In this document: positions 1 to 7,567 of the stretch, piece after piece
Layout of the letters: each line of letters begins with the position of its first letter
How positions within the stretch are numbered: the first letter of the stretch is position 1
From: Peptoniphilus_E sp964345555
Lineage (GTDB): Bacteria; Bacillota; Clostridia; Tissierellales; Peptoniphilaceae
Assembly: GCA_964345555.1 (NCBI GenBank)
Contig: CAYFRD010000017.1
Coordinates: 1 to 36,276 of the forward strand
Reading direction: 5' to 3'
Length of the DNA stretch: 36,276 nt
Position numbers and translations under genes: made by a program
The notes under the pieces: generated by a model
Databases searched by the model: none
What the model saw: the letters and a program-made list of their open reading frames with translations, nothing else
Told to the model about the DNA's origin: nothing

Positions 1-1
1 T

Positions 2-775
2 GCTGAAGAATTGGGATTTAAAGCTATTTTTTTATCTGGAGGTGCTTTATCTTATTCAAGGCTAGGAAAACCGGATACAGGTTTTTTAAACTTAAGTGAC
101 TTTTCTGATGCTATAAGCAAAATTTCGCGTGTTACAAATATTCCATTGATAGCAGATTGCGACAACGGATTTGGAAATGCTACTCATGCGGCTAATACGG
201 CTTTTACATATGAACAAGTTGGAGCGTCTGGGATTCAAGTTGACGATAAAGTATTACCATCAACTTATCCGGACAGTCATGAAGTAATTGAATGGGATTT
301 AATAGAACCTAAGATAAGGGCTATGAGAGATGCAGTCAATGATGAATTTATAATAATATATAGAACTTGTGTAAATTTATATAATTACGGAATAGAGGAA
401 GCTATAAAAAGGATCAACCTTGCAAAAGAAGCCGGTGCAGATTATGCGTATATTGACGGTTTAAAAAATATTGATGAAGTAGAAAAGGTGTCAAGAGAAG
501 CGAAAATAGCTTTATTAATAAACTTAAATGAAAAAGGTTTTTGTGGTTCTCTAGATAGAAGTGAAATAGAAAAATACAATTATAAAATAGGACTATATCC
601 AATATCAACTATGTTAGCCGCTTCTTTTGGAATTCAAAATGTATTGAAGACTTTATTAGAAGAAAACTCTACAAAAAGTTGCAGAGCTACCATGATAGAC
701 CCACCTTCAATTATTTATAACATGATGGGTCTTGAGAGTCTTCCAAAAAAATATAATAAATTATATAAAAAATAA
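2..775 (+). CDS. PEP mutase / isocitrate lyase superfamily enzyme (5' partial)
   Basis: The frame is open from base 2, so the true start lies upstream of the window; the TTG at 11 is probably internal. The visible part is the TIM-barrel core of the PEP mutase/isocitrate lyase superfamily. It has the SGGALSYSRLG strand, an ADCDNGFGN segment (the Mg-binding DxDxGxG region of the family) and VDDKVLP. The lyase members (PrpB, AceA) carry a KKCGH catalytic cysteine loop. Here the equivalent loop reads like PSTYPDSH, with no cysteine, so a classical methylisocitrate lyase is unlikely and a phosphonopyruvate mutase/hydrolase-like or unknown C-C/C-P chemistry is more plausible. A Na+ symporter and a nitrilase-like hydrolase follow closely on the same strand, which suggests one catabolic operon. 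Family is firm; substrate unknown. Confidence 0.8.
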   Translation, partial: AEELGFKAIFLSGGALSYSRLGKPDTGFLNLSDFSDAISKISRVTNIPLIADCDNGFGNATHAANTAFTYEQVGASGIQVDDKVLPSTYPDSHEVIEWDLIEPKIRAMRDAVNDEFIIIYRTCVNLYNYGIEEAIKRINLAKEAGADYAYIDGLKNIDEVEKVSREAKIALLINLNEKGFCGSLDRSEIEKYNYKIGLYPISTMLAASFGIQNVLKTLLEENSTKSCRATMIDPPSIIYNMMGLESLPKKYNKLYKK

Positions 776-789
776 ATTGGAGGTAAGTT

Positions 790-2111
790 ATGACTCTTAA
801 TGATGTTTTAAAAGATTTTGCTTTATTAAGTTTGTTGTTAGTTATCAGTTATCAACTTAGAAAAAACATAAAGATTTTTCAAAAATATTTTATTCCTTCT
901 TCGTTAATTGCAGGAACCTTAGCCATGCTTTTAGGACCTGAATGGTTGGGTAAAATATCTCCGATCTACATACCATTTACTGATGGAATTAAACAATGGG
1001 CAGGAGTATTAGTAATTGTAGTATGTGCAACTATGTTTTTAGGGTTGGAAATAGGAGATGTAGGGAAAAAGGGTATTATTACCACTTGTGTTGCAGGTTG
1101 TGCCCATCAAGCTCAAATGCTCGCTGGATTGGCGGTGGCTTCGATACTGATAGGACTTAATTTTAACATACCCTACCAATTTGGATACATGGGGTATGGG
1201 GATTTTATGCAGGGCATGGCAATGCGACTACTGTAGGAAATATTATTCAAGAAGCAGGATTGTGGGACGATGCTTTAGGGGTAGGTGTAACATTTGCAAC
1301 AATTGGTATCTTGAGTGGAGTTATAATTGGTATGATAATTATTAATTATGGTGCAAGAAAAGGTTTGACAAAGATAGCGATGAGATTTGAAGATCTGCCA
1401 GAAAGTGAGAGAACTGGATTTGTTAGTATTGGTAATAGAAAATCTCTCGGAAATGAAGTTACTGTAACTTCTTCTATAGATCCATTGACATTACAAGCAG
1501 CTATTGTTGGAATTGTAGTAACATCAGGATTTTTAATCAGAAGTATTTTAATCAAAATAAATCCTATAATGCAAAGATTTCCTTTAGTTGGAGCAGTTTT
1601 AATTTCAAGTATGATAATCGGTTACTTCATCAACAAAAGCAAATTTAAAGATTATGTGGATAAACCATCTATAAGTAGAATAAATGGTGTTGCTTTAGAT
1701 TATATGATAACTGCCGCAATAGGAACTACATCTATAACAATTTTTACAAATTATGCGTTACCTCTTTTATTAGTATCAATAGCTTTGGTGTTAGTTAATT
1801 TATTTTTCTGTTTCTTATTGGGCAGAAGATGGTTAAAAGGAGATTGGTTTGAAACAGGAGTTGGTTTATTTGGACAATTTTGCGGAGTATTGGCAACAGG
1901 ACTAATGCTTGTAAGAGTTGTAGATCCGGATAATAAGACACCTGCAGCACAGCTAATATCAACATCTAGTACTCTTGGATATATGTGGCAAATTCCTTAT
2001 ATGGTTGTGGGCTCTATTGCCATATTCACAGCACCTAAGATAACAACTATAATTTCCGCAACATTTTTTGTAGTTTGTTTAATTGCCGGAGAATTAATTC
2101 ATAAAAGATGA
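790..2111 (+). pseudogene. GltS-like sodium/glutamate symporter, frameshifted
   Basis: Two consecutive frames together make one integral membrane transporter of about 440 residues, of the sodium:glutamate symporter (GltS) type. The first frame (790-1236) ends in junk after FGYMGYG. In the frame that runs into the second half the same DNA reads GFYAGHGNATTVGN, the conserved glycine-rich GHG segment of this family, and continues to 2111. The frame changes near 1191-1201, inside G runs (GGGG TAT GGGG). One missing G or two extra ones would explain it. The start at 790 has GGAGG at 779-783. Only 14 bases separate it from the upstream enzyme, and its stop overlaps the first possible start of the next gene, so the three are co-transcribed. 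It could be a pseudogene or a homopolymer sequencing error. Confidence 0.78.
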
Positions 2112-2122
2112 AGGAGTTAAAA

Positions 2123-2950
2123 ATGAGAAAATTTAAAATTGGAGTTATTCAAATAGATAGTCAAGACAATGTAGAAAAGAATTTAGAAAAAATTAGTAGC
2201 TTTGCTGAAGAAGCTGCTGAAGAGAATTGCAAAATGGTTGTATTACCTGAAAATGCAAATTACACAGGGAATAATGCTCCAGAAGTAGCTGAAGATATTC
2301 CGGGAGGAATTACATTTAAATTCATATCAGACTTAGCTAAGAAACATAAAATTTGGATATATATGGGAAGTATATATGAAAAAAGTGAAGATTATAAAAA
2401 ACCTTACAATGCAACTTTTATAGTGGACTCTTATGGAGAGCTTAGAGCAAAATATCATAAATTGCATCCATTTGATATTTCTGTAAAAGATGGTCCAAAT
2501 GTTACAGAATCAGATAGGATTAAACCTGGAGATGATATTGTAGTTTTGGATAGTGGAGAACTGGGCGTTTTTGGTCTTTCTATTTGCTACGACATGCGTT
2601 TTCCTGAATTGTATAGAGTAATGGCACTAGAAGGTGCTAACATAATATTTGTTCCTGCAGATTTTACGATGAACACCGGGAAAGATCATTGGGAGCCTCT
2701 ACTAAGAGCAAGAGCAATTGAAAATGGATGTTATGTCGTTGCGCCAGGGCAGATAGGAATAAAACCTAGATTTCAAGCTTACGGGAAATCAATGGTAATA
2801 GATCCTTGGGGAAATATAGTAGCTAAAGCTTCTGATATAGAATGTTTAATAACAGCTAATATAGATTTAGATTATGTTGATAAAATTAGAGCTCAAATAG
2901 GAACCTTAACAAATAGACGAGCAGATAAATATTCTATAACAAGAATTTAG
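2123..2950 (+). CDS. Carbon-nitrogen hydrolase (nitrilase superfamily)
   Basis: A 275-residue soluble amidohydrolase with the nitrilase catalytic triad visible: Glu43 in VVLPEN, Lys113 in YHKLHPFD and Cys155 in GLSICYDMRFPE. Length and motifs match omega-amidase/Nit-type enzymes, which hydrolyse amides of small carboxylic acids to the acid and ammonia. An ATG at 2108 is also in frame, but AAGGAG at 2111-2116 sits six bases before the ATG at 2123, so 2123 is chosen. It follows a dicarboxylate/amino-acid-type symporter and a PEP mutase-like enzyme and ends just before a strong terminator, so it is probably the last gene of a small catabolic operon. The substrate cannot be read from the sequence. 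Confidence 0.85.
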   Translation: MRKFKIGVIQIDSQDNVEKNLEKISSFAEEAAEENCKMVVLPENANYTGNNAPEVAEDIPGGITFKFISDLAKKHKIWIYMGSIYEKSEDYKKPYNATFIVDSYGELRAKYHKLHPFDISVKDGPNVTESDRIKPGDDIVVLDSGELGVFGLSICYDMRFPELYRVMALEGANIIFVPADFTMNTGKDHWEPLLRARAIENGCYVVAPGQIGIKPRFQAYGKSMVIDPWGNIVAKASDIECLITANIDLDYVDKIRAQIGTLTNRRADKYSITRI

Positions 2951-2967
2951 ATGAAGCAATAAATTTT

Positions 2968-3010
2968 AAAAGCATAGGTTAATTTTAGCAAATTAACCTA
3001 TGCTTTTTTA
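2968..3010 (+). terminator. Rho-independent terminator after the nitrilase gene
   Basis: A perfect 14-bp stem (2971-2984 with 2991-3004), a six-base loop and a T run at 3004-3009. It closes the operon before the insertion element. Confidence 0.9.
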
Positions 3011-3014
3011 TATA

Positions 3015-3700
3015 GAAAACCTCACGTTAGACGCGGGGTTCCGTGAACGCTATGCGTTTGACCAAAAAACCCTCATACACTAAGATAAACATATAGTCTT
3101 GCAACTGCATGAACTTAAATAGGAGGAATTAAATGGGACTAAATGACATAAATAGTTTATCCCATTCAAAATGGAATTGCAAATACCATATAGTCTTCGC
3201 TCCAAAATATAGAAGACAAGTATTTTATGGAGAAAAGAAAATAGCAATAGGCAGAATATTAAGACAATTATGTGGATGAAAGGAGTAAACATAATAGAAG
3301 CAGAAGTTTGCCCAGATCATATTCATATGCTGTTAGAAATTCTCCCTAAGATTGCGGTATCAAGTTTTATGGGATATTTAAAAGGCAAAAGTAGTACAAT
3401 GATCTATGAGCAATTCGGCGAATTAAAATATAAATATAAAACAGGTCATTTTGGTGCAAAGGATATTATGTAGATACAGCAGGTAAGAATGCAAGCCGAA
3501 TAGCGGAGTATATAAAACACCAATTAGACGAATACAAATTGGGAGACCAATTAAATTTCACTGAAAAAGGATATTTAGAAAAGAAAAATAGATAGAAATG
3601 GGAACGCGCAGCTGACAGACTACATTACGTGTTGTACACGTCCCGCGAGGAATAAGGGCTATGCCCATATGTGAAAAACCCCACGTTTTACGTGGGGATA
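3015..3700 (+). mobile_element. Decayed IS200-type element (IS200/IS605 family)
   Basis: The element is about 690 bp, the usual size of an IS200. It contains only a tnpA-like gene and no tnpB. Similar subterminal palindromes lie at the two ends: 3018-3040 (AACCTCACG ... CGCGGGGTT) and 3677-3698 (AACCCCACG, short loop, CGTGGGG), as expected for TnpA-recognised hairpins. A second small hairpin, GGGC-TAT-GCCC, lies near 3657-3666. Exact ends are inferred from the palindromes and from the flanking terminators at 3010 and 3764. No target duplication is expected in this family. Confidence 0.75.
3133..3595 (+). pseudogene. tnpA: IS200-type transposase tnpA, two frameshifts
   Basis: Starts at an ATG after AGGAGG (3121-3126) with SHSKWNCKYHIVFAPKYRR, the typical IS200 TnpA N-terminus. 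The frame changes near 3277-3281 (expected CGWKGVNII), giving PDHIHMLLEI with the HUH metal-binding histidines and SSFMGYLKGKSS. It changes again near 3449-3453 (expected HFWxKGYYVDT), giving IAEYIKHQ, the helix with the catalytic tyrosine and its conserved glutamine, and ends at 3595. Both shifts have the same sign, as two single-base losses would produce. The parts sum to a normal length of about 155 residues, but no intact reading frame exists, so it should not make active transposase. Confidence 0.88.
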
Positions 3701-3757
3701 TTTATTGAATATTCATCCTTAAACCTTGGCTTGTGATAAAAGTTCTTTCGATAGTGT

Positions 3758-3783
3758 GAAAAATCCCCGGCTTATCCGGGGAA
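3758..3783 (-). terminator. Terminator of the serC-serA-DUF1015 operon
   Basis: A 7-bp GC-rich stem (3764-3770 with 3776-3782) and a 5-base loop. Read on the minus strand it is followed by a T run (bases 3763-3759), about 40 bases past the DUF1015 stop. Confidence 0.85.
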
Positions 3784-3823
3784 TGATTATTGAACTGATT
3801 TTAGGGTTTTGATTAAATATATT

Positions 3824-5056
3824 TTATTTTAGGTTGTGAATGAATAGTCCTGATCTGGGTTTGGGTTCGAACCACGTGGATTTCGGTGGCATTTCTTTAT
3901 TTGCGTCTGCAACTGCCATGAGTTCATCAAGGGATGTTGGATAAAGTGAAAATGCTATTTCCATGTCTTTAGCCACTCTTTTTTCAAGTTCTTCTAATCC
4001 TCTTATGCCGCCTATAAAGTCTATTCTATCATCTGTTCTCGGGTCTTTAATTCCAAGAAGGGGAGAGAGTAATTTGTTTTGAAGTATAGATACATCCAAG
4101 TCTTCTATCTCATCTCCTGTCATTTTTCCCTTGTAGGTGAGTTTGTACCAACGGTCCTTTAAATACATTCCAAATTCTGATTTTTTTTCGGGTTTTACTT
4201 TTTGATCGCTATTTTCCAATGTAAAATTCTCTTTTATTTTTTCAAACAGTTTTTCTTGGGAAAGTCCGTTTAAATCCTTGACCACTCTGTTGTAATCATA
4301 GATTTTCACGTTGTCAGAGGGGAAGAGTATGGAAAGAAAGTAGTTGAATTCCTCTGTGCCTTTAAACCCCGAGTTTTGTTCTCTTCTTTTCAAAGAAACC
4401 TTGGCTGCCGATGCACTTCTGTGGTGGCCGTCGGCTATGTAGAGGTTGGGAATTTCGGCAAAGTAATTCTCAAGGTTTGAAATGGAATTTTCATCTCTTA
4501 TTGTCCAAATTTTATGTCTGACTCCGTCGTCGCTGATAAAGTCTATTTCAGCAGAGTCTTTGATACACTGGGCTATTATATTTTTGATTCTGTTTTCATT
4601 TTTATAGGTTAAAAATATGGGACCTGTATTTGCATCAAGTGCGTCGATGTGGTTGATTCTGTCTATTTCCTTTTCTTCACGGGTTTTTTCATGTTTTTTA
4701 ATGGTTCCGTCAATGTATTCGTCTACGGATGTGGCACAGACCAATCCAAGTTGAGTGTGTTCTTTCATGGTAATTTCGTAAAAGTACAGACAGTTGTTTT
4801 CTTCTTGCATAAAGTATCCCTTTTGCCACATTTTTTTGAAGTTTTCAGCAGCGTGATTGTTTACTGCAATGTTATCTCCTGTGAAGTCTTCGGGCAGTGT
4901 TGCCAAAGGCAGGTCCACTTGTAAAAAGCTCAAGGGATTTTTATTTATTTCTTCTCGTGCTTCCTCGGTATTGTATACATCGTAGGGAAGAGCTGCGATT
5001 TTTTCAGCGTATTCATTTTTGGGGCGGACTGCTTTGAAAGCTTTTATTGTAGCCAT
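3824..5056 (-). CDS. DUF1015 family protein, third gene of the serine operon
   Basis: A 410-residue soluble protein of the DUF1015 family. The signature YIADGHHRSASA is present (Asp209, Gly210, His211, His212, Arg213), with a second charged conserved stretch, KKHEKTREEKE, at about 120-130. The DGHHR box resembles the GxRR/GCHR box of the ParB/sulfiredoxin fold. From memory, free serine kinases have been described in that superfamily, possibly including DUF1015 members; I could not check this. It begins 9 bases after serA with an AGGAGG-type site and ends at a terminator, so it is co-expressed with serC and serA. No serB lies in the window. A role on phosphoserine/serine is therefore a reasonable inference, but the reaction is not shown by the sequence. 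Confidence 0.85.
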   Translation of the reverse strand: MATIKAFKAVRPKNEYAEKIAALPYDVYNTEEAREEINKNPLSFLQVDLPLATLPEDFTGDNIAVNNHAAENFKKMWQKGYFMQEENNCLYFYEITMKEHTQLGLVCATSVDEYIDGTIKKHEKTREEKEIDRINHIDALDANTGPIFLTYKNENRIKNIIAQCIKDSAEIDFISDDGVRHKIWTIRDENSISNLENYFAEIPNLYIADGHHRSASAAKVSLKRREQNSGFKGTEEFNYFLSILFPSDNVKIYDYNRVVKDLNGLSQEKLFEKIKENFTLENSDQKVKPEKKSEFGMYLKDRWYKLTYKGKMTGDEIEDLDVSILQNKLLSPLLGIKDPRTDDRIDFIGGIRGLEELEKRVAKDMEIAFSLYPTSLDELMAVADANKEMPPKSTWFEPKPRSGLFIHNLK

Positions 5057-5065
5057 ATTATCCTC

Positions 5066-6244
5066 CTATTTTATGAGTCTTACTCTTACTACACCTTCTA
5101 TGTTCCACAGTTCGTCTTTAAGTGATTGATCTACTTTTGAGTCTATGTCTATCATGGTATATGCCCAGTTGCCTTTATGTTTGTTTAAAAGATTTGCTAT
5201 GTTTATATCTTTCTTGGCAAGGACTGCTGTTATTTGTCCTATCATGTTGGGGATATTTCTGTGACTTACAGTTATTCTGTGGACGCTTTGGCATTCACCC
5301 ATGTCGCTGTCGGGGAAGTTGACGGAATTTTTGATGTTGCCGTTGTTAAGGTAGTCCATCATTTGATTTACTATCATTTTCGCTGAGTTTTCTTCGCTTT
5401 CTGGGGTTGAAGCTCCCAGATGAGGAATATTGATGGTGTTGGGCAAGGTCAGAGTTTCTGTACTTGGGAAGTCAACTACGTATTTTGCAACAGTTCCATC
5501 TTCCAATGCTGTTTTCAAGGCTTTTAAGTCCACTAAACCGTCTCTTGCTATATTTATAAGTCTAAGACCTTTTTTAGCGTCTTTTAGAAGTTCAGCATTT
5601 ACGAAATTTTCAGTGTCCTTTGTAAAGGGAACATGGATTGAAATATAGTCGCATAGCCCGAAGAGTTCCTTTGCATTTTCCATGTACTTTACATGAGTAT
5701 CTAAATTCAATGCACTTTTAACTGAGATGAAAGGATCGAGTCCATAGACGTTCATGCCCATTGCGACACCCATTGATGCAACCAGTCTGCCTGTGGCGCC
5801 CAGTCCTATTACACCCAAGTTTTTTCCGACTATTTCAGGTCCGGTGAAGTTTTTCTTGTAGGCTTCCACTTCTTTAGCTACATCGTCGTCTTTGTCCAAA
5901 GTCTTTGCCCACTCAATTGCATCGACGATTTTTCTTGAAGATATTATCAGTGCCAAAGTGACAAGTTCTTTTACAGCATTGGCATTTGCTCCGGGAGCGT
6001 TGGAAACTACTATGCCTCTTTCGGAACATTTTTCTATGGGTATGTTGTTAGTTCCCGCTCCGGCTCTGCCTACGAATCTGACATTTTCTCCAAATTCAAA
6101 TTCGTGCATATCGGCACTTCTGACAAGTATGGCATCCGGGTTTTCTTCTTCCGCTGAAGCTATGAAATTAGGCGTAAGAAGCTCCAATCCCTTGCTTGAA
6201 ATATTGTTTATAGTTTTTATTTTATATGTTTTAATATTATCCAT
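5066..6244 (-). CDS. serA: D-3-phosphoglycerate dehydrogenase
   Basis: Oxidises 3-phosphoglycerate to 3-phosphohydroxypyruvate with NAD+, the first step of serine synthesis. The 392 residues hold a D-2-hydroxyacid dehydrogenase core with the Rossmann motif GLGATGRLVASMG at about 147-160, the catalytic arginine in INIARDGLVD and the catalytic histidine in IPHLGASTPESEE. A C-terminal ACT domain (HRNIPNMIGQITAVLA onward, about 325-392) is of the kind that binds serine for feedback inhibition in related enzymes. This is the short type without the intervening domain. AAGGAG precedes the start, and it lies 9 bases after serC, so the two are translated from one message. Confidence 0.95.
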   Translation of the reverse strand: MDNIKTYKIKTINNISSKGLELLTPNFIASAEEENPDAILVRSADMHEFEFGENVRFVGRAGAGTNNIPIEKCSERGIVVSNAPGANANAVKELVTLALIISSRKIVDAIEWAKTLDKDDDVAKEVEAYKKNFTGPEIVGKNLGVIGLGATGRLVASMGVAMGMNVYGLDPFISVKSALNLDTHVKYMENAKELFGLCDYISIHVPFTKDTENFVNAELLKDAKKGLRLINIARDGLVDLKALKTALEDGTVAKYVVDFPSTETLTLPNTINIPHLGASTPESEENSAKMIVNQMMDYLNNGNIKNSVNFPDSDMGECQSVHRITVSHRNIPNMIGQITAVLAKKDINIANLLNKHKGNWAYTMIDIDSKVDQSLKDELWNIEGVVRVRLIK

Positions 6245-6253
6245 TTTTACTCC

Positions 6254-7339
6254 TTAAGAATTTTGCATTTCAAAATATTTCATGTAATCTACCAAGGCAC
6301 GCACTCCTTCCAAGGACATGGCATTGTATATGCTGGCTCTCATGCCGCCGACAGATCTGTGTCCTTTAATCCCTATGATGGATTTTTCCTTAGCGCCCTT
6401 TATAAAGGCTGCATCCAAATCTTTATCTCCGGTGACGAATACTACGTTCATAAGAGATCTGTCTTCAGTTGATATATTATTTTTATAGAGCTTACTGTTG
6501 TCTATAAAATCATATAAAAGATTTGCTTTTTCTTCATTTGTTTTTTGAATTGCTCTTACTCCGCCTAAGTTTTTGAGCCACTTCATCACCAGCCCACATA
6601 TGTATATGCTATAGCAGGGAGGGGTATTGTAGAGTGAGTCCTTTTCCAAGTGAGTTCTGTAGTCCAGCATTGTCGGTAATGTTCTTCCGTCATCGGGCAG
6701 GAAGTCCTTGTTTATACCCACAATTGTAAGTCCGCTCGGACCTAAATTCTTTTGAGCACCGGCGAAGAATATCTCGAACTTGTTCATATTGTATTCTTCA
6801 GAAAGTATATTTGACGACATATCGGCAACCATCTTTGTGCTTAGTGAATCTATCACTTGGGGTGCTGTCCTGGTTCCGTAAATCGTGTTATTGATACAAA
6901 GATATAAATACTTAGATTCTTTGCCAATTTCATCTTCATTAATTTTTGGAACACAGGTAAAATTTTCATCTTCGGATGAAGCTGAGATCTCCGCGTTGCC
7001 GAAGAGTTTTGCTTCTTTATAGGCTTTTTTCGCCCAGGAGCCGGATATCACATAACTTGCTTTATCGTTTTTTGACAAAATATTCATGGGTACCATGGTG
7101 AATTGTGTCGATGCTCCGCCCTGTAAGAACAATAATTCGTGTTTGTCGTCCAAGTTCAGCAGTTCTTTTAACAAGGTCTTGGTTTCCTGATGAATTTCAT
7201 CATATTCAGCACTTCTGTGGCTCATTTCCATGACGGACATTCCACAACCCTTGTAGTTTAACATTTCCTTTGAAGCTTTTTCTAAAACTTCCACGGGTAA
7301 AGTTGCAGGGCCGGCTGAAAAATTATAAATTCTTTCCAT
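6254..7339 (-). CDS. serC: Phosphoserine aminotransferase
   Basis: Transfers the amino group of glutamate to 3-phosphohydroxypyruvate, giving O-phosphoserine. The 361-residue length is standard for SerC. It opens with the family N-terminus YNFSAGPATLP, has HRSAEYDEI for substrate binding, and carries the PLP-binding lysine Lys197 in FAGAQKNLGPSG. AGGAGG precedes the start. It is the first gene of the serC-serA-DUF1015 operon, driven by a promoter at 7402-7430. No phosphoserine phosphatase is seen in the window. Confidence 0.96.
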   Translation of the reverse strand: MERIYNFSAGPATLPVEVLEKASKEMLNYKGCGMSVMEMSHRSAEYDEIHQETKTLLKELLNLDDKHELLFLQGGASTQFTMVPMNILSKNDKASYVISGSWAKKAYKEAKLFGNAEISASSEDENFTCVPKINEDEIGKESKYLYLCINNTIYGTRTAPQVIDSLSTKMVADMSSNILSEEYNMNKFEIFFAGAQKNLGPSGLTIVGINKDFLPDDGRTLPTMLDYRTHLEKDSLYNTPPCYSIYICGLVMKWLKNLGGVRAIQKTNEEKANLLYDFIDNSKLYKNNISTEDRSLMNVVFVTGDKDLDAAFIKGAKEKSIIGIKGHRSVGGMRASIYNAMSLEGVRALVDYMKYFEMQNS

Positions 7340-7401
7340 TTTATCCTCCTATGTTCAATATTAATCTTTATCAATTTACCATGTAGATAAAGATTTACAA
7401 T

Positions 7402-7430
7402 ATTATACTCTCAAAGAATTATTAATACAA
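7402..7430 (-). promoter_or_regulatory. Promoter of the serine operon
   Basis: On the minus strand a perfect TATAAT -10 (7407-7402) lies 17 bases from a TTGTAT -35 (7430-7425), about 60 bases before the serC start. No T-box or other riboswitch fits in the leader. Confidence 0.65.
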
Positions 7431-7518
7431 TGGCAAAATTTCAATGAAAACCTTTATTTGCCAAATTTGACTGAAAGTTTAAGATAATTTTACAAAAATA
7501 CATTCCTATAAAAAACAA

Positions 7519-7547
7519 TTGGGATAGATAATAATTTTTGGTACAAT
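7519..7547 (+). promoter_or_regulatory. Promoter of murJ
   Basis: TTGGGA (7519-7524), a 17-base spacer and TACAAT (7542-7547), followed by GTGAGG and the murJ ATG at 7568. It is divergent from the serine operon promoter, with about 90 bases between the -35 elements. Confidence 0.55.
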
Positions 7548-7567
7548 AGACATAAAGTGAGGTAATT

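Noticed and set aside
1260..2111. Independent transporter gene starting at TTG 1260
   Set aside because: The frame continues upstream into GHGNATTVGNIIQEAG, a conserved internal segment, so 1260 is not a real start.
790..2111. Programmed ribosomal frameshifting in the GltS-like gene
   Set aside because: No X-XXY-YYZ slippery heptamer or downstream pseudoknot is apparent, and this family is not known to use frameshifting; a decayed gene or sequencing error is simpler.
3015..3700. IS605 with a TnpB/omega-RNA system
   Set aside because: No TnpB coding sequence or zinc-finger remnant exists between the end palindromes; the element is too short.
7340..7567. T-box or serine-responsive riboswitch ahead of serC
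   Set aside because: The promoter lies about 60 bases from the start codon and no specifier stem or T-box sequence is visible.
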